NCBI RefSeq assembly: GCF_021390515.1
Contig: NZ_JAJUXI010000014.1
Location: 1-64,000, forward strand
Length of the DNA stretch: 64,000 nucleotides
Reading direction: 5' to 3'
Source: Dyadobacter sp. CY326
GTDB taxonomy: Bacteria; Bacteroidota; Bacteroidia; Cytophagales; Spirosomataceae
Below, piece after piece: positions 44,335-52,417 of the stretch. The notes below the pieces were generated by a model, which saw nothing but the letters and a program-made list of their open reading frames with translations, made no database searches and was not told where the DNA came from. Numbering within the stretch: the first letter of the stretch is position 1; every line of letters begins with the position of its first letter. The position numbers were made by a program, and so were the translations under genes.

Positions 44335-45558
44335 TTAAAATTTGTAAATAAATGCAAGCCCGAAAGTAGTTTGGCTGTTTTTTGTGAATTCACCGTCCGA
44401 ATCTTCAAACTGCTGCAATTCCGTGGCCCCGTTAACTTTTGGATAGGCATCCAGGCGGAATTCAGGCTTGACAAGAATGTGTCCGTCGGCAAGGCTGATG
44501 TTACCTGTAAGTGTAACAGAATTAACGCTTGTTCCGAGACCTGCGGCGGTCAACAGTCCACGAACTCCATTGTCATTGTTGAAATACTCGTAACGCGCTC
44601 CGATTCCGAAATTGTCAGTGATCGCTGTGTTGGCATACACGGCAACTCCACCCCATGATTCCGTGTCAACTGGACCTCCATAACCTTGGTAATCTCCTTT
44701 TTGGCTTCCGTAAGCGGCGTTAAGACCAAGAAGGAATTTCTCAGTAATCTGGAAACTCGTCGTCAAGTCAAAAACCTGGTAAAGACCTTCTGGTTGTTTA
44801 CCCAGCGTGTCAGTGTTTGCTTCGTTGCTTCCGATGTAGTTAAGATACACATTCCAGTTTTCTACCGGCTTGAAATAAAGCTGGCTGATAATCCCTTTCG
44901 CGCGGTTGTTATCACCTAGCGCATCCACATTGTTAACAACGCCAACCATTAAGGAAGCTCTGTCCGAGAATGCATAAGTGGCTTTCAAACCAGCATGGTA
45001 AAACGGGCCATTGTTAAACAAGTTCGATAGCGAATAGTTGAAGTTAGCAGGCGCGTCAATCACCTCATACCCGATATGCGTTCCAAACTGTCCGGCAGTC
45101 ATGGAAAACTTATCTGTGAATTTGTAAGTGAAGTAAGCCTGTTTGATGGCAAGTGCCGTGCTGGTTTTGGTTCCGTCGAGCGGGCTCAGCAAATTTCCGT
45201 AGTTACCATAATCTGCATTAGGACCGAATGTAAGGTCTACAACGGCTTCTGACTTTGCATTGGTGTAAGCAACTTTTGCCTGAACCAATCCCAAAGAAAA
45301 CTGGCCTGATTTGCGGTCGAAAACGCGTGCGGTTCCCCTTGCGCCAAGGTTAGAGCGGGAAGCAGGTTTATTGAAATTCGCCATGTAATAAGAATCAAGA
45401 TAACCGGAAAATGCAAACGCACCTTTGGCCTCTTCTTCGTCCTTCGCCTCAGTAACAACTATTGTATCCGCTTTGGCAGCTTTTTTCTCCTCATCTGACT
45501 TTGCAAAACCCAAAAAAGGAACCATCAAAGATAATACTGTGCAATAGACTTTTTTCAT
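44335..45558 (-). CDS. Outer-membrane beta-barrel porin (BBP2-like)
   Basis: The 407-residue protein has a signal peptide (MKKVYCTVLSLMVPFLGFAKS), then a charged spacer (about 20-45), then alternating beta strands (FSGYLDSYYMANFNKP, FSLGLVQAKVAYTN, ending TTFGLAFIYKF with terminal Phe) typical of outer-membrane barrels of the putative porin-2 type. Being first in the transcript with amtB suggests it lets a nitrogen source through the outer membrane; that is inference from context. Confidence 0.83.
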   Translation of the reverse strand: MKKVYCTVLSLMVPFLGFAKSDEEKKAAKADTIVVTEAKDEEEAKGAFAFSGYLDSYYMANFNKPASRSNLGARGTARVFDRKSGQFSLGLVQAKVAYTNAKSEAVVDLTFGPNADYGNYGNLLSPLDGTKTSTALAIKQAYFTYKFTDKFSMTAGQFGTHIGYEVIDAPANFNYSLSNLFNNGPFYHAGLKATYAFSDRASLMVGVVNNVDALGDNNRAKGIISQLYFKPVENWNVYLNYIGSNEANTDTLGKQPEGLYQVFDLTTSFQITEKFLLGLNAAYGSQKGDYQGYGGPVDTESWGGVAVYANTAITDNFGIGARYEYFNNDNGVRGLLTAAGLGTSVNSVTLTGNISLADGHILVKPEFRLDAYPKVNGATELQQFEDSDGEFTKNSQTTFGLAFIYKF

Positions 45559-45607
45559 AATTATATTCTGTTTAAGTTAATATTACTTTCCGGCTGAATT
45601 GTTGAAT

Positions 45608-45637
45608 CAAATATTGTACATAAATTGTATTAATCAA
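45608..45637 (-). promoter_or_regulatory. Promoter of the porin-amtB operon (TTG-N19-AATATTTG)
   Basis: On the minus strand TTG (45635-45637), exactly 19 bases, then AATATTTG (45608-45615), one mismatch from TAnnTTTG. It ends 49 bases upstream of the porin ATG. Confidence 0.6.
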
Positions 45638-45851
45638 ATATGCCAGCCAAAAATTATCCAAAAAAACACAATTTTCATTATTTTTTACTCTTTTTTATTG
45701 TTTTATAAACATAAATATCCTCTTTGAGCAAAATATCATTCAAAATTTAAATTTTGTATAACCGCATTTATACAAAATTTTATAAATGAGCAAGTAGCGG
45801 ATTTAATAAGAAATTTTATTATTATAATGACATTCCGAGTAGCAAAGGCAC

Positions 45852-45879
45852 AAAAAAAGCCCCGCTTGTGGCGGGGCTT
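45852..45879 (-). terminator. Terminator of the ferredoxin gene
   Basis: AAGCCCCGC (45857-45865) pairs perfectly with GCGGGGCTT (45871-45879); seven A before the left arm form the T-run on the minus strand. Confidence 0.8.
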
Positions 45880-45915
45880 GCAATCAACTGCAAAATCTTA
45901 TTTGGTCAGCAGGTG

Positions 45916-46263
45916 CTATTCACCGTGCATCCATGCTTTTTTAGCAAGTAATGTATCTTGTTCTTCTTCATTGTCGGGATCAGGCACGCAGCAATCTACC
46001 GGGCAAACAGCCGCACACTGAGGTTCTTCGTGGAAGCCAACACACTCGGTGCATTTGTCGGAAACAATGTAATAAAATTCATCTGAAACAGGCGACTGTT
46101 TTTCTTTACCGCTAACCACGGTTCCGTCACCAAAATCCACCTCATCCAAACTAGTTCCGTCCCCCCAAGTCCACTCTACACCTCCTTCATAAATTGCTGT
46201 ATTAGGGCATTCTGGCTCACACGCCCCACAATTTATGCATTCATCGGTTATCATTATAGCCAT
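45916..46263 (-). CDS. 2[4Fe-4S] ferredoxin
   Basis: The 115-residue protein has the two cluster motifs: CINCGACEPECP near the start and CTECVGFHEEPQCAAVCP later, separated by a 40-residue acidic insert (DGTSLDEVDFGDGT) and followed by an acidic tail. The extended second motif is like the Alvin/YfhL type, giving low-potential clusters. It is a cytoplasmic electron carrier, with its own consensus promoter and terminator. The divergent neighbour is an acyl-CoA reductase. Confidence 0.92.
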   Translation of the reverse strand: MAIMITDECINCGACEPECPNTAIYEGGVEWTWGDGTSLDEVDFGDGTVVSGKEKQSPVSDEFYYIVSDKCTECVGFHEEPQCAAVCPVDCCVPDPDNEEEQDTLLAKKAWMHGE

Positions 46264-46310
46264 ATCGCCGGATTGTTTATATTTGTTGCTATTTCTTCTG
46301 TCTAGAGTAA

Positions 46311-46340
46311 CAAATATAACTATTTATAGTTTCCCAACAA
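46311..46340 (-). promoter_or_regulatory. Promoter of the ferredoxin gene (TTG-N19-TATATTTG)
   Basis: A complete consensus match on the minus strand: TTG at 46338-46340, 19-base spacer, TATATTTG at 46311-46318, about 48 bases before the ATG. Confidence 0.75.
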
Positions 46341-46391
46341 TCAGAAAAATAAAATGAATACCGTAATTTAACTTTTTACAGTTCCGTTAGA

Positions 46392-47414
46392 ATGATATCA
46401 AGAATTGAGCGAATAAATGCATTTATAGATCTTGGAAAATTTATCACAAACCCTCAAAACGAACCCGTAATTGCGGAATGGATCGCGCGCGCCAACAGCA
46501 AAAACAATTGGTTTACACCTGAAAATGTGGCCCGGTCCCTGGGCGCGATTGCGACGCAATTTTTAAATGCAGACAAGCTGACCGCCTGGGCAGCGCAATA
46601 TCCGGAGCCCGGTTCTTCCAAGAAAATTGGCGTTGTGATGGCTGGAAATATCCCTGCAGTTGGCTTCCATGACGCGCTTTCCGTGCTGGTGAGCGGTCAT
46701 ATTTTAATGGCGAAACCCAGCTCAGATGATCAGTTTCTCATTCATGCGCTGCTGGATACACTTGTGCAGATCGAACCGGCTTTTGGCGATTATATTCAGT
46801 TTGTCGAAAGGCTCAATGATGCGGACGCCTACATTGCCACGGGAAGTGATAACACTGCGCGTTATTTTCATTATTATTTTGCCAAAAAACCAAACATAAT
46901 CCGCAAAAACAGGACTTCTGTGGCGGTGCTTTCGGGTGAGGAAAGTGTTGAAGAATTGCGTGCATTAGGAAGAGATGTGCTGCAATATTTTGGCCTGGGA
47001 TGCAGGAATGTATCCAAGCTTTACGTGCCGGCTGGATATGATTTTACCAAGTTTTACGAATCCATTCAAGACCTGGATAAAACCTATCTGCATCATCATA
47101 AATACTTTAACAATTACGAATACAACAAGTCTATATTTCTCGTCAACCGCGTGCCGCATTTCGATAACGGCTTTTTGATCCTGACGGAAAGCAAAACCCT
47201 CGTTTCAGCCATCAGCGTGCTGCATTATGAGACTTATGAATCGATTGGGAAGATTGAGCAGCCGTTACAAGAACAGGCGGAAAAGATTCAATGTGTGGTT
47301 ACAGACACGCCGCTCAACGCATCCGGCCTCATTGCATTTGGCAAAACGCAGGAACCAACCTTGAATGATTATGCTGACGCCGTGGACACAATGGCTTTTT
47401 TAGCAAAATTCTAA
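46392..47414 (+). CDS. LuxC-like acyl-CoA reductase
   Basis: The 340-residue protein is shorter than classical LuxC (about 480) but has the aldehyde-dehydrogenase-like core: GVVMAGNIPAVGFHDALSVL near residue 80, HILMAKPSSDD, the nucleotide loop region DAYIATGSDNTARYFHYYF and YFGLGCRNVSKLYVP, where the Cys is the likely acyl-enzyme nucleophile. LuxC reduces activated fatty acids to aldehydes with NADPH. No luxD or luxE is nearby, so the role is probably not luminescence. It ends four bases into a convergent hydrolase gene. Confidence 0.85.
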   Translation: MISRIERINAFIDLGKFITNPQNEPVIAEWIARANSKNNWFTPENVARSLGAIATQFLNADKLTAWAAQYPEPGSSKKIGVVMAGNIPAVGFHDALSVLVSGHILMAKPSSDDQFLIHALLDTLVQIEPAFGDYIQFVERLNDADAYIATGSDNTARYFHYYFAKKPNIIRKNRTSVAVLSGEESVEELRALGRDVLQYFGLGCRNVSKLYVPAGYDFTKFYESIQDLDKTYLHHHKYFNNYEYNKSIFLVNRVPHFDNGFLILTESKTLVSAISVLHYETYESIGKIEQPLQEQAEKIQCVVTDTPLNASGLIAFGKTQEPTLNDYADAVDTMAFLAKF

Positions 47415-48217
47415 TGTTGTGATTCGGCTAATGCCCATTTGAAAAATGCGGGAAGAGCCGCTGACCAGGTTTCCGGATTATGCTCCCCCATTTCAATTTC
47501 CGTGTAAAAAACGTCCCGGTTCCAGACATAACCTTTCTTTTCCAATTCCGCAATGCATTCTAGCGTATCCTGAATGGAATCGATGACGCCGTCACCATCG
47601 CGGTCATCATATTCGTCCAGTGAGCCACATTGAAACCAGAATCCAAGACCATTTTTTCTCGCTGAACTGGCAATGTGTGCGTGCATGATGCGGTCATAAT
47701 GCTGATATCCGTCGTTCAATGCAGTCCTGCGCCACCATAACGAGCCGGAGAAAACGCCTGCTTTTGAGAAGGTTTCCGGATTGTTCCAGACTGCATCAAG
47801 CGCCATCAATCCACCAAGCGAGAAACCCGCATACACAATGCCTTCCTGAATTCGATAATCGGTCAAAAGAGACGGGAGCAATTCATTGACTACGAAGCTC
47901 GTTGTCCTGCCAGCTTTGTTGCCCCGGCCTGCATAATCCGCTTCGGCAGCCACGCCATATTCAAAAATCCGCTCATCATTTGCGTGAATCCCGACGATGA
48001 GCATCGGCGGAACTTCATTTGCAAGCTGCATTTCTCCCGCAATCGCTTCCATACGAAGCCGGTCAAAATCCTGTCCATCATTAAAAAGCACGAGCTTGTA
48101 AGCCATGTCAGGATTAAAGTTGATGGGCGGAATGATGGAAATAACCACTTCCCTTTCTAATGATAGTGAAAACAGATTTTTAGTGATTTGCAAAACAGAT
48201 TCGTGGGACCCGGTCAA
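47411..48217 (-). CDS. Alpha/beta hydrolase-fold esterase
   Basis: Up to 268 residues are encoded. GFSLGG carries the nucleophile Ser, DEYDDRDGDG likely holds the acid, and EMGEHNPETW the His; LVLFNDGQDF is typical of the enterochelin-esterase/esterase D type. The start is uncertain: the TTG at 48217 overlaps a -7 promoter box (48215-48222), so translation may start at the in-frame TTG 48193 or later. Divergent from the ligase operon and perhaps related to it. Confidence 0.78.
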   Translation of the reverse strand: MTGSHESVLQITKNLFSLSLEREVVISIIPPINFNPDMAYKLVLFNDGQDFDRLRMEAIAGEMQLANEVPPMLIVGIHANDERIFEYGVAAEADYAGRGNKAGRTTSFVVNELLPSLLTDYRIQEGIVYAGFSLGGLMALDAVWNNPETFSKAGVFSGSLWWRRTALNDGYQHYDRIMHAHIASSARKNGLGFWFQCGSLDEYDDRDGDGVIDSIQDTLECIAELEKKGYVWNRDVFYTEIEMGEHNPETWSAALPAFFKWALAESQH

Positions 48218-48222
48218 ATGTA
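48215..48222 (-). promoter_or_regulatory. -7 element (TACATTTG) of the minus-strand esterase
   Basis: An exact TAnnTTTG match overlapping the longest possible start codon. The trinucleotide 20 bases upstream is TTA, near the expected TTG. Confidence 0.45.
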
Positions 48223-48349
48223 AAAGAGAATAATTTTATAAATAAGCCGCGCAAGTTAGAGCAATCGGGAGTGTTATAAAAGCCTGAGTTTAATTCAAAA
48301 GCATCGTCGCAAGCCGTTTTTGGGCACAGGAACATTCAAACACGATAAT

Positions 48350-48379
48350 TTGCTTCCGATAATTTGTTTTGTATATTTC
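48350..48379 (+). promoter_or_regulatory. Promoter of the ligase gene cluster (TTG-N19-TATATTTC)
   Basis: TTG at 48350-48352, 19-base spacer and TATATTTC at 48372-48379, one mismatch from consensus. It would start transcription near 48385, after the TTG at 48364 and before the TTG at 48412. Confidence 0.6.
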
Positions 48380-48411
48380 AATATCAATGGTATTTCGTTA
48401 AACAGTGCAGT

Positions 48412-49119
48412 TTGGAAGAGAAGCATATCAAATATTATTCGCATCACCTGGACCGGGAAGTGGACATGCTCGTCTACGGAAGCTGGGGATATCCCATTTT
48501 ACTCTTCCCCACAACACTCGGAAGATATTATCAGGCCAAGGATATGGGCCTGATCGAGGCGGCTCGCTGGCTGGTTGAGTCTGGGAAATACAAGATTTAT
48601 TGTGTCGATTCCATTGATGCCGAATCGTGGTATGCCAAGCATTTGAACCCGCAATATCGCGTGTTGAATCACATTCAATATGACAAGTTTTTGAACAATG
48701 AGCTTGTGCCATTTATCAGGCAATCGTGCAATGTGGAAAAAATAGGCGTTGCCGGGTGTAGTTTTGGCGGATTTCACGCGGCTAATTTTGCATTCAAACA
48801 TCCCGAGCAAGTTGCTTACATGATCAGCATGAGCGGGGCTTTTGACATCCGGAGCTTTACAGACGGATTTTACGATGACACCGTCTATTTCAATAATCCG
48901 ATGGACTTCATGCGCAACGAGCAGGGCTGGCGTTATGGCCATATGAAGATCGTGTTGGGCACTTCGGATTGGGATATTTGTCTCGATAGCAATTTGAAAA
49001 TGTCAACGATCCTCGGTGAAAAGGGCATTGAACATTGGCTGGATATTCGCGGCTGGGAAAAACACGACTGGCCGCTTTGGAATAAAATGTTTCCTGACTA
49101 TTTATCCAGGATTTTATAA
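48412..49119 (+). CDS. Alpha/beta hydrolase (esterase-like), first gene of the ligase cluster
   Basis: Starting at the TTG at 48412 (235 residues, LEEKHIKYYSHHLDREVDM) because a promoter lies across the longer TTG at 48364. The nucleophile elbow is GCSFGG, and HDWPLWNKMFPDYL near the end holds the catalytic His; GTSDWD probably holds the acid. YGSWGYPILLFPTTLGRYYQ is the oxyanion region. It is an esterase/peptidase-type fold of unknown substrate, 21 bases ahead of the ATP-grasp gene, so it belongs with the ligase cluster. Confidence 0.75.
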   Translation: MEEKHIKYYSHHLDREVDMLVYGSWGYPILLFPTTLGRYYQAKDMGLIEAARWLVESGKYKIYCVDSIDAESWYAKHLNPQYRVLNHIQYDKFLNNELVPFIRQSCNVEKIGVAGCSFGGFHAANFAFKHPEQVAYMISMSGAFDIRSFTDGFYDDTVYFNNPMDFMRNEQGWRYGHMKIVLGTSDWDICLDSNLKMSTILGEKGIEHWLDIRGWEKHDWPLWNKMFPDYLSRIL

Positions 49120-49140
49120 AAACAAAACAAAAACCTCATT

Positions 49141-50337
49141 ATGAAAAAGATTGGAATTTTGTTTGGAATGGAAAACACTTTTCCGAACGCATTTATTGAA
49201 AGAGTCAACAGTAAAAACAGCGGTTTTATCGCGGAAGCAGTCTCCATTGACAAAGTTGTTCAGGCTGACCCCACAGAATATGCCGTTATAATTGATAGAA
49301 TTTCACAAGACGTTCCGTTTTACAGAGCATTCCTGAAAAATGCCGCACTTTCCGGCACGGCTGTCATCAATAATCCTTTTTGGTGGAGTGCCGACGAAAA
49401 ATTTTTTAACAATGCATTGGCAGAAAAAATAGGCGTTCCTGTTCCAAAAACGGTTCTGTTGCCTTCAAAAGTGCGACCAGAAAATACGTCGGAAACGTCA
49501 TTCCGCAACCTGGCTTTTCCAATGGCTTGGGAAGAGATTTTCCAATATATTGGTTTTCCTGCATACATGAAACCGCACGATGGCGGCGGCTGGAAAAGCG
49601 TTTACAAAGTGGTTAACCCGCACGATATGTGGCATAAGCATGAGGAAACGGGCCAGTTGGTGATGATGCTGCAAGAAGAGATCGAGTTTACAGACTATTT
49701 CCGCTGCTATTGCACTGGTCAAAAAGAAGTGCTGATCATGCCTTACGAACCTAGGAATCCGCATCATCTGCGCTATGCAGCAGAGATGAAGGCGACAGGT
49801 GAGGCTGGCGAAAAGCTTTTGGAAACGATCAAGGATTACACGCTCAGACTGAATATTGCGCTCGGCTACGATTTCAACACAGTGGAATTTGCTGTGCGGG
49901 ATGGCATTCCAATTGCGATCGATTTCTGCAATCCAGCTCCCGACGCGGATATATATTCCGTGGGCCGTGACAATTTCGAATGGGTTGTAGAAGCAGCCGC
50001 AAATATGGCGATCGAGCGCGCACAGCGTGCGATTCCTGGCCAGACTAACTTAACTTGGGGAACATTTGTGAAGGACGCACTCGGCATTCCAGCTGCAACG
50101 AACGCAGCAATCACGTCTTCCGCTGCTATCGAGACGCCTGCTGTCTTCGAGCCAATTGTTGCACCTGCTGCTGCCAAGGAAGTCAAGGTCAAAACGGTTA
50201 CACCTAAGAAAACATCGAAATTGGTCGAAGACAAAGGCGCGGAACCCGTTCCAAGCGAGCCGGAGCCTAAAATTCCGACCAAAAAGGCTGCTGCGACAAA
50301 ATTTCCAGCAGCAAATTCCAAACTTAAAAAACCTTAA
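49141..50337 (+). CDS. ATP-grasp ligase with basic low-complexity tail
   Basis: The 398-residue protein has an ATP-grasp fold in the usual order: Lys144 in YMKPHDGGGWKSV, Glu179/Glu180 in MLQEEIEFTDYFRCY and metal ligands in NTVEFAVRDGIPIAIDFCNP (residues 246-265). It forms an amide or peptide bond from a carboxylate through an acyl-phosphate. From about residue 318 the tail is Ala/Pro/Lys-rich (PKKTSKLVEDKG, IPTKKAAATKFPAANSKLKK) and probably disordered; it may contact nucleic acid, a partner or the membrane. Substrates unknown. Confidence 0.85.
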   Translation: MKKIGILFGMENTFPNAFIERVNSKNSGFIAEAVSIDKVVQADPTEYAVIIDRISQDVPFYRAFLKNAALSGTAVINNPFWWSADEKFFNNALAEKIGVPVPKTVLLPSKVRPENTSETSFRNLAFPMAWEEIFQYIGFPAYMKPHDGGGWKSVYKVVNPHDMWHKHEETGQLVMMLQEEIEFTDYFRCYCTGQKEVLIMPYEPRNPHHLRYAAEMKATGEAGEKLLETIKDYTLRLNIALGYDFNTVEFAVRDGIPIAIDFCNPAPDADIYSVGRDNFEWVVEAAANMAIERAQRAIPGQTNLTWGTFVKDALGIPAATNAAITSSAAIETPAVFEPIVAPAAAKEVKVKTVTPKKTSKLVEDKGAEPVPSEPEPKIPTKKAAATKFPAANSKLKKP

Positions 50338-50358
50338 TTAATTCGTTTACGCGCACTT

Positions 50359-51459
50359 ATGGCCACTTTCACGCTGGGGATTGAGGAAGAATTTCAGACC
50401 ATTGATCCGGTTACACGGAATCTGCGGTCGCACATGTCCAAGCTCGTCGAGGATGGAAAAATTACCCTGAAAGAACGGGTGAAAGCCGAAATGCATCAAG
50501 CCGTTGTAGAAGTCGGCACAAACATTTGTCACAACATTCAGGAGGCACGCGAGGAGGTTACTTATTTGCGCAAAATGATCCTGGATCTGGCTGAGAAGCA
50601 GAATCTGCAAGTTGCAGCTGCCGGAACGCATCCTTTTGCGGACTGGGTGGAGCAGCTCATCACGCCTGATCCGCGCTACGACGAGATCATTGACGAAATG
50701 CGCGACGTTGCGCGAGGCAATTTGATATTTGGGTTGCACGTGCACGTTGGCATTGAAAACCGCGATGAGGCCATTCAAATCATGAATGCGGTCCGGTATT
50801 TTTTGCCGCATATTTATGCATTGTCTACAAATTCGCCTTTCTGGTGCGGTCGAAATACGGGTTTCAAATCCTATCGGTCAAAGGTTTTTGATAAATTCCC
50901 AAGAACCGGAATTCCCGACTCCTTTTCGAGCGCGGCCGAATATGATGAATATGTGAGCCTGCTGGTAAAAACAAAATGCATTGACAATGGCAAAAAAATC
51001 TGGTGGGACATTCGCGTTCACCCATTTTTTGACACCATTGAATTCCGCATGTGCGACGTGCCCATGCGTACGGATGAGACCATTTGTCTGGCCGCCATCA
51101 TGCAGGCGCTTGTCGCGAAAATTCACAAATTGCATCGCATGAACTTGACATTCAGGCCGTATCACCGCATGCTGATCAATGAAAATAAATGGCGTGCTGC
51201 GCGCTACGGAATTCATGGCAAGCTCATAGACTTTGGAAAACAGGAAGAAGTTGAATACAAACATCTTGTCGGAGAATTGCTTGAATTCATTGACGACGTG
51301 ATTGATGACCTGGGCAGCAGGAAAGAGGTGGATTACATTCATCAGATTATGGAAATGGGAACGGGCGCTGACCGGCAACTGGCTGTTTTTGAACAAACTG
51401 GCAGTATGAGCGCGGTGGTGGACTATATTGTGGCTGAAACCAAAATCGGCCTCGTTTAA
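50359..51459 (+). CDS. Carboxylate-amine ligase, GCS2/YbdK family
   Basis: The 366-residue protein matches the glutamate-cysteine ligase 2 family: FTLGIEEEFQTIDP at the start (metal-binding Glu triad), EMHQAVVEVGTNICHNI, AAAGTHPFADW, LIFGLHVHVGIENRDEAI, LSTNSPFWCGRNTGFKSYR and WWDIRVHPFFDTIEFRMCDV. YbdK shows weak gamma-glutamyl-cysteine ligase activity; the natural reaction in most species is unknown. It follows the ATP-grasp gene by 21 bases. Confidence 0.9.
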   Translation: MATFTLGIEEEFQTIDPVTRNLRSHMSKLVEDGKITLKERVKAEMHQAVVEVGTNICHNIQEAREEVTYLRKMILDLAEKQNLQVAAAGTHPFADWVEQLITPDPRYDEIIDEMRDVARGNLIFGLHVHVGIENRDEAIQIMNAVRYFLPHIYALSTNSPFWCGRNTGFKSYRSKVFDKFPRTGIPDSFSSAAEYDEYVSLLVKTKCIDNGKKIWWDIRVHPFFDTIEFRMCDVPMRTDETICLAAIMQALVAKIHKLHRMNLTFRPYHRMLINENKWRAARYGIHGKLIDFGKQEEVEYKHLVGELLEFIDDVIDDLGSRKEVDYIHQIMEMGTGADRQLAVFEQTGSMSAVVDYIVAETKIGLV

Positions 51460-51574
51460 TGTTTATATTTTCGGCGCGGCACGAACTAATAGCCCACCAG
51501 GTTGTTAAATCACTTTACCTTGGTTTGATACATAATCAGTTAATGGTTAGCTCCTAACGGACGGCCTCAATAAA

Positions 51575-52417
51575 ATGAATGATAACAAAAAGCATTTCCG
51601 GATTGCAATTCTGGACATGTACGACGGCTTTGAAAATGAGGGAATGCGTTGCATTAAAAAGATTGTGACAGCATTTGGTGAGCGGGAATCTGTGGCCGTG
51701 ACTTACACTATTTTTGATGTGAGACAAAAACTTGAAGTGCCCGGAATGGACTTCGATGCCTATATTTCTACTGGCGGCCCGGGAAATCCGTCGCCTGTTG
51801 GTGAAGCGTGGGAAAAGCGGTTTTTTGGTTTTTTAGATCAAATTTTCCAGTTCAATCTAAACCGCCATAACAAGACAAAAAAGCATCTTTTTCTGATCTG
51901 CCATTCGTTTCAGATGGCGTGCATTCACTGGCAACTTGCTGGTGTGAGCAAACGAAGAAAGACGTCGTTTGGCACATTTCCTGTGCACAAAACGGCCTCC
52001 GGAAGGAAAGATGCAATGCTTAATGCATTGGCTGATCCTTTTTGGATTGTCGATTCGCGCGATTTTCAGGTTACGCAACCCAACCAATTTGCGATGGACA
52101 ATATGGGTGCCAAACTGCTTTGTCTCGAAAAAATAAGGCCTCATGTTCGTTTGGAGCGAGCTGTGATGGCCATTCGGTTTTCAAAAGAGATTGTTGGAAC
52201 GCAGTTTCACCCGGAAGCCGATGCGGAAGGCATGCTGCGTTACTTTTTACGAGAGGATAAAAAAGCAGGCATCATTGCCAACCATGGCGAAGCAAAATAC
52301 AATGACATGATCGCAAATTTGAATGATCCCGATAAAATCATGATGACCGAGTCGGTGGTTATTCCCGCCTTTCTTAAAAATGCATTGACCAAATATTTTC
52401 AGCCTGCCTATGCATAA
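51575..52417 (+). CDS. Class I glutamine amidotransferase domain protein
   Basis: The 280-residue protein has a GATase1 fold: STGGPGNPSPVGEAWE (oxyanion strand), nucleophile Cys109 in FLICHSFQM and the His212/Glu214 pair in GTQFHPEAD. The canonical GxCxG elbow is altered to I-C-H-S. Such proteins release ammonia from glutamine or hydrolyse gamma-glutamyl bonds. It lies between the GCS2 ligase (115 bases upstream) and the second ATP-grasp gene, which it overlaps by eight bases, so it may feed ammonia to, or trim products of, these ligases. Confidence 0.85.
   Translation: MNDNKKHFRIAILDMYDGFENEGMRCIKKIVTAFGERESVAVTYTIFDVRQKLEVPGMDFDAYISTGGPGNPSPVGEAWEKRFFGFLDQIFQFNLNRHNKTKKHLFLICHSFQMACIHWQLAGVSKRRKTSFGTFPVHKTASGRKDAMLNALADPFWIVDSRDFQVTQPNQFAMDNMGAKLLCLEKIRPHVRLERAVMAIRFSKEIVGTQFHPEADAEGMLRYFLREDKKAGIIANHGEAKYNDMIANLNDPDKIMMTESVVIPAFLKNALTKYFQPAYA

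Larger units (their letters stand above)
45559..45915. other. Intergenic region, 357 bp
   Basis: Very AT-rich. It holds the porin promoter on its left side and the ferredoxin terminator on its right (45852-45879). The middle (about 45640-45840) is nearly pure A/T, with no gene I can support; it may contain nitrogen-control sites, but I cannot name one. Confidence 0.6.

Noticed and set aside
46278..46285. Plus-strand TATATTTG as the luxC-like gene promoter
   Set aside because: It matches the -7 box but lies 106 bases upstream of the ATG with no TTG at 19 bases, so it is weak support.
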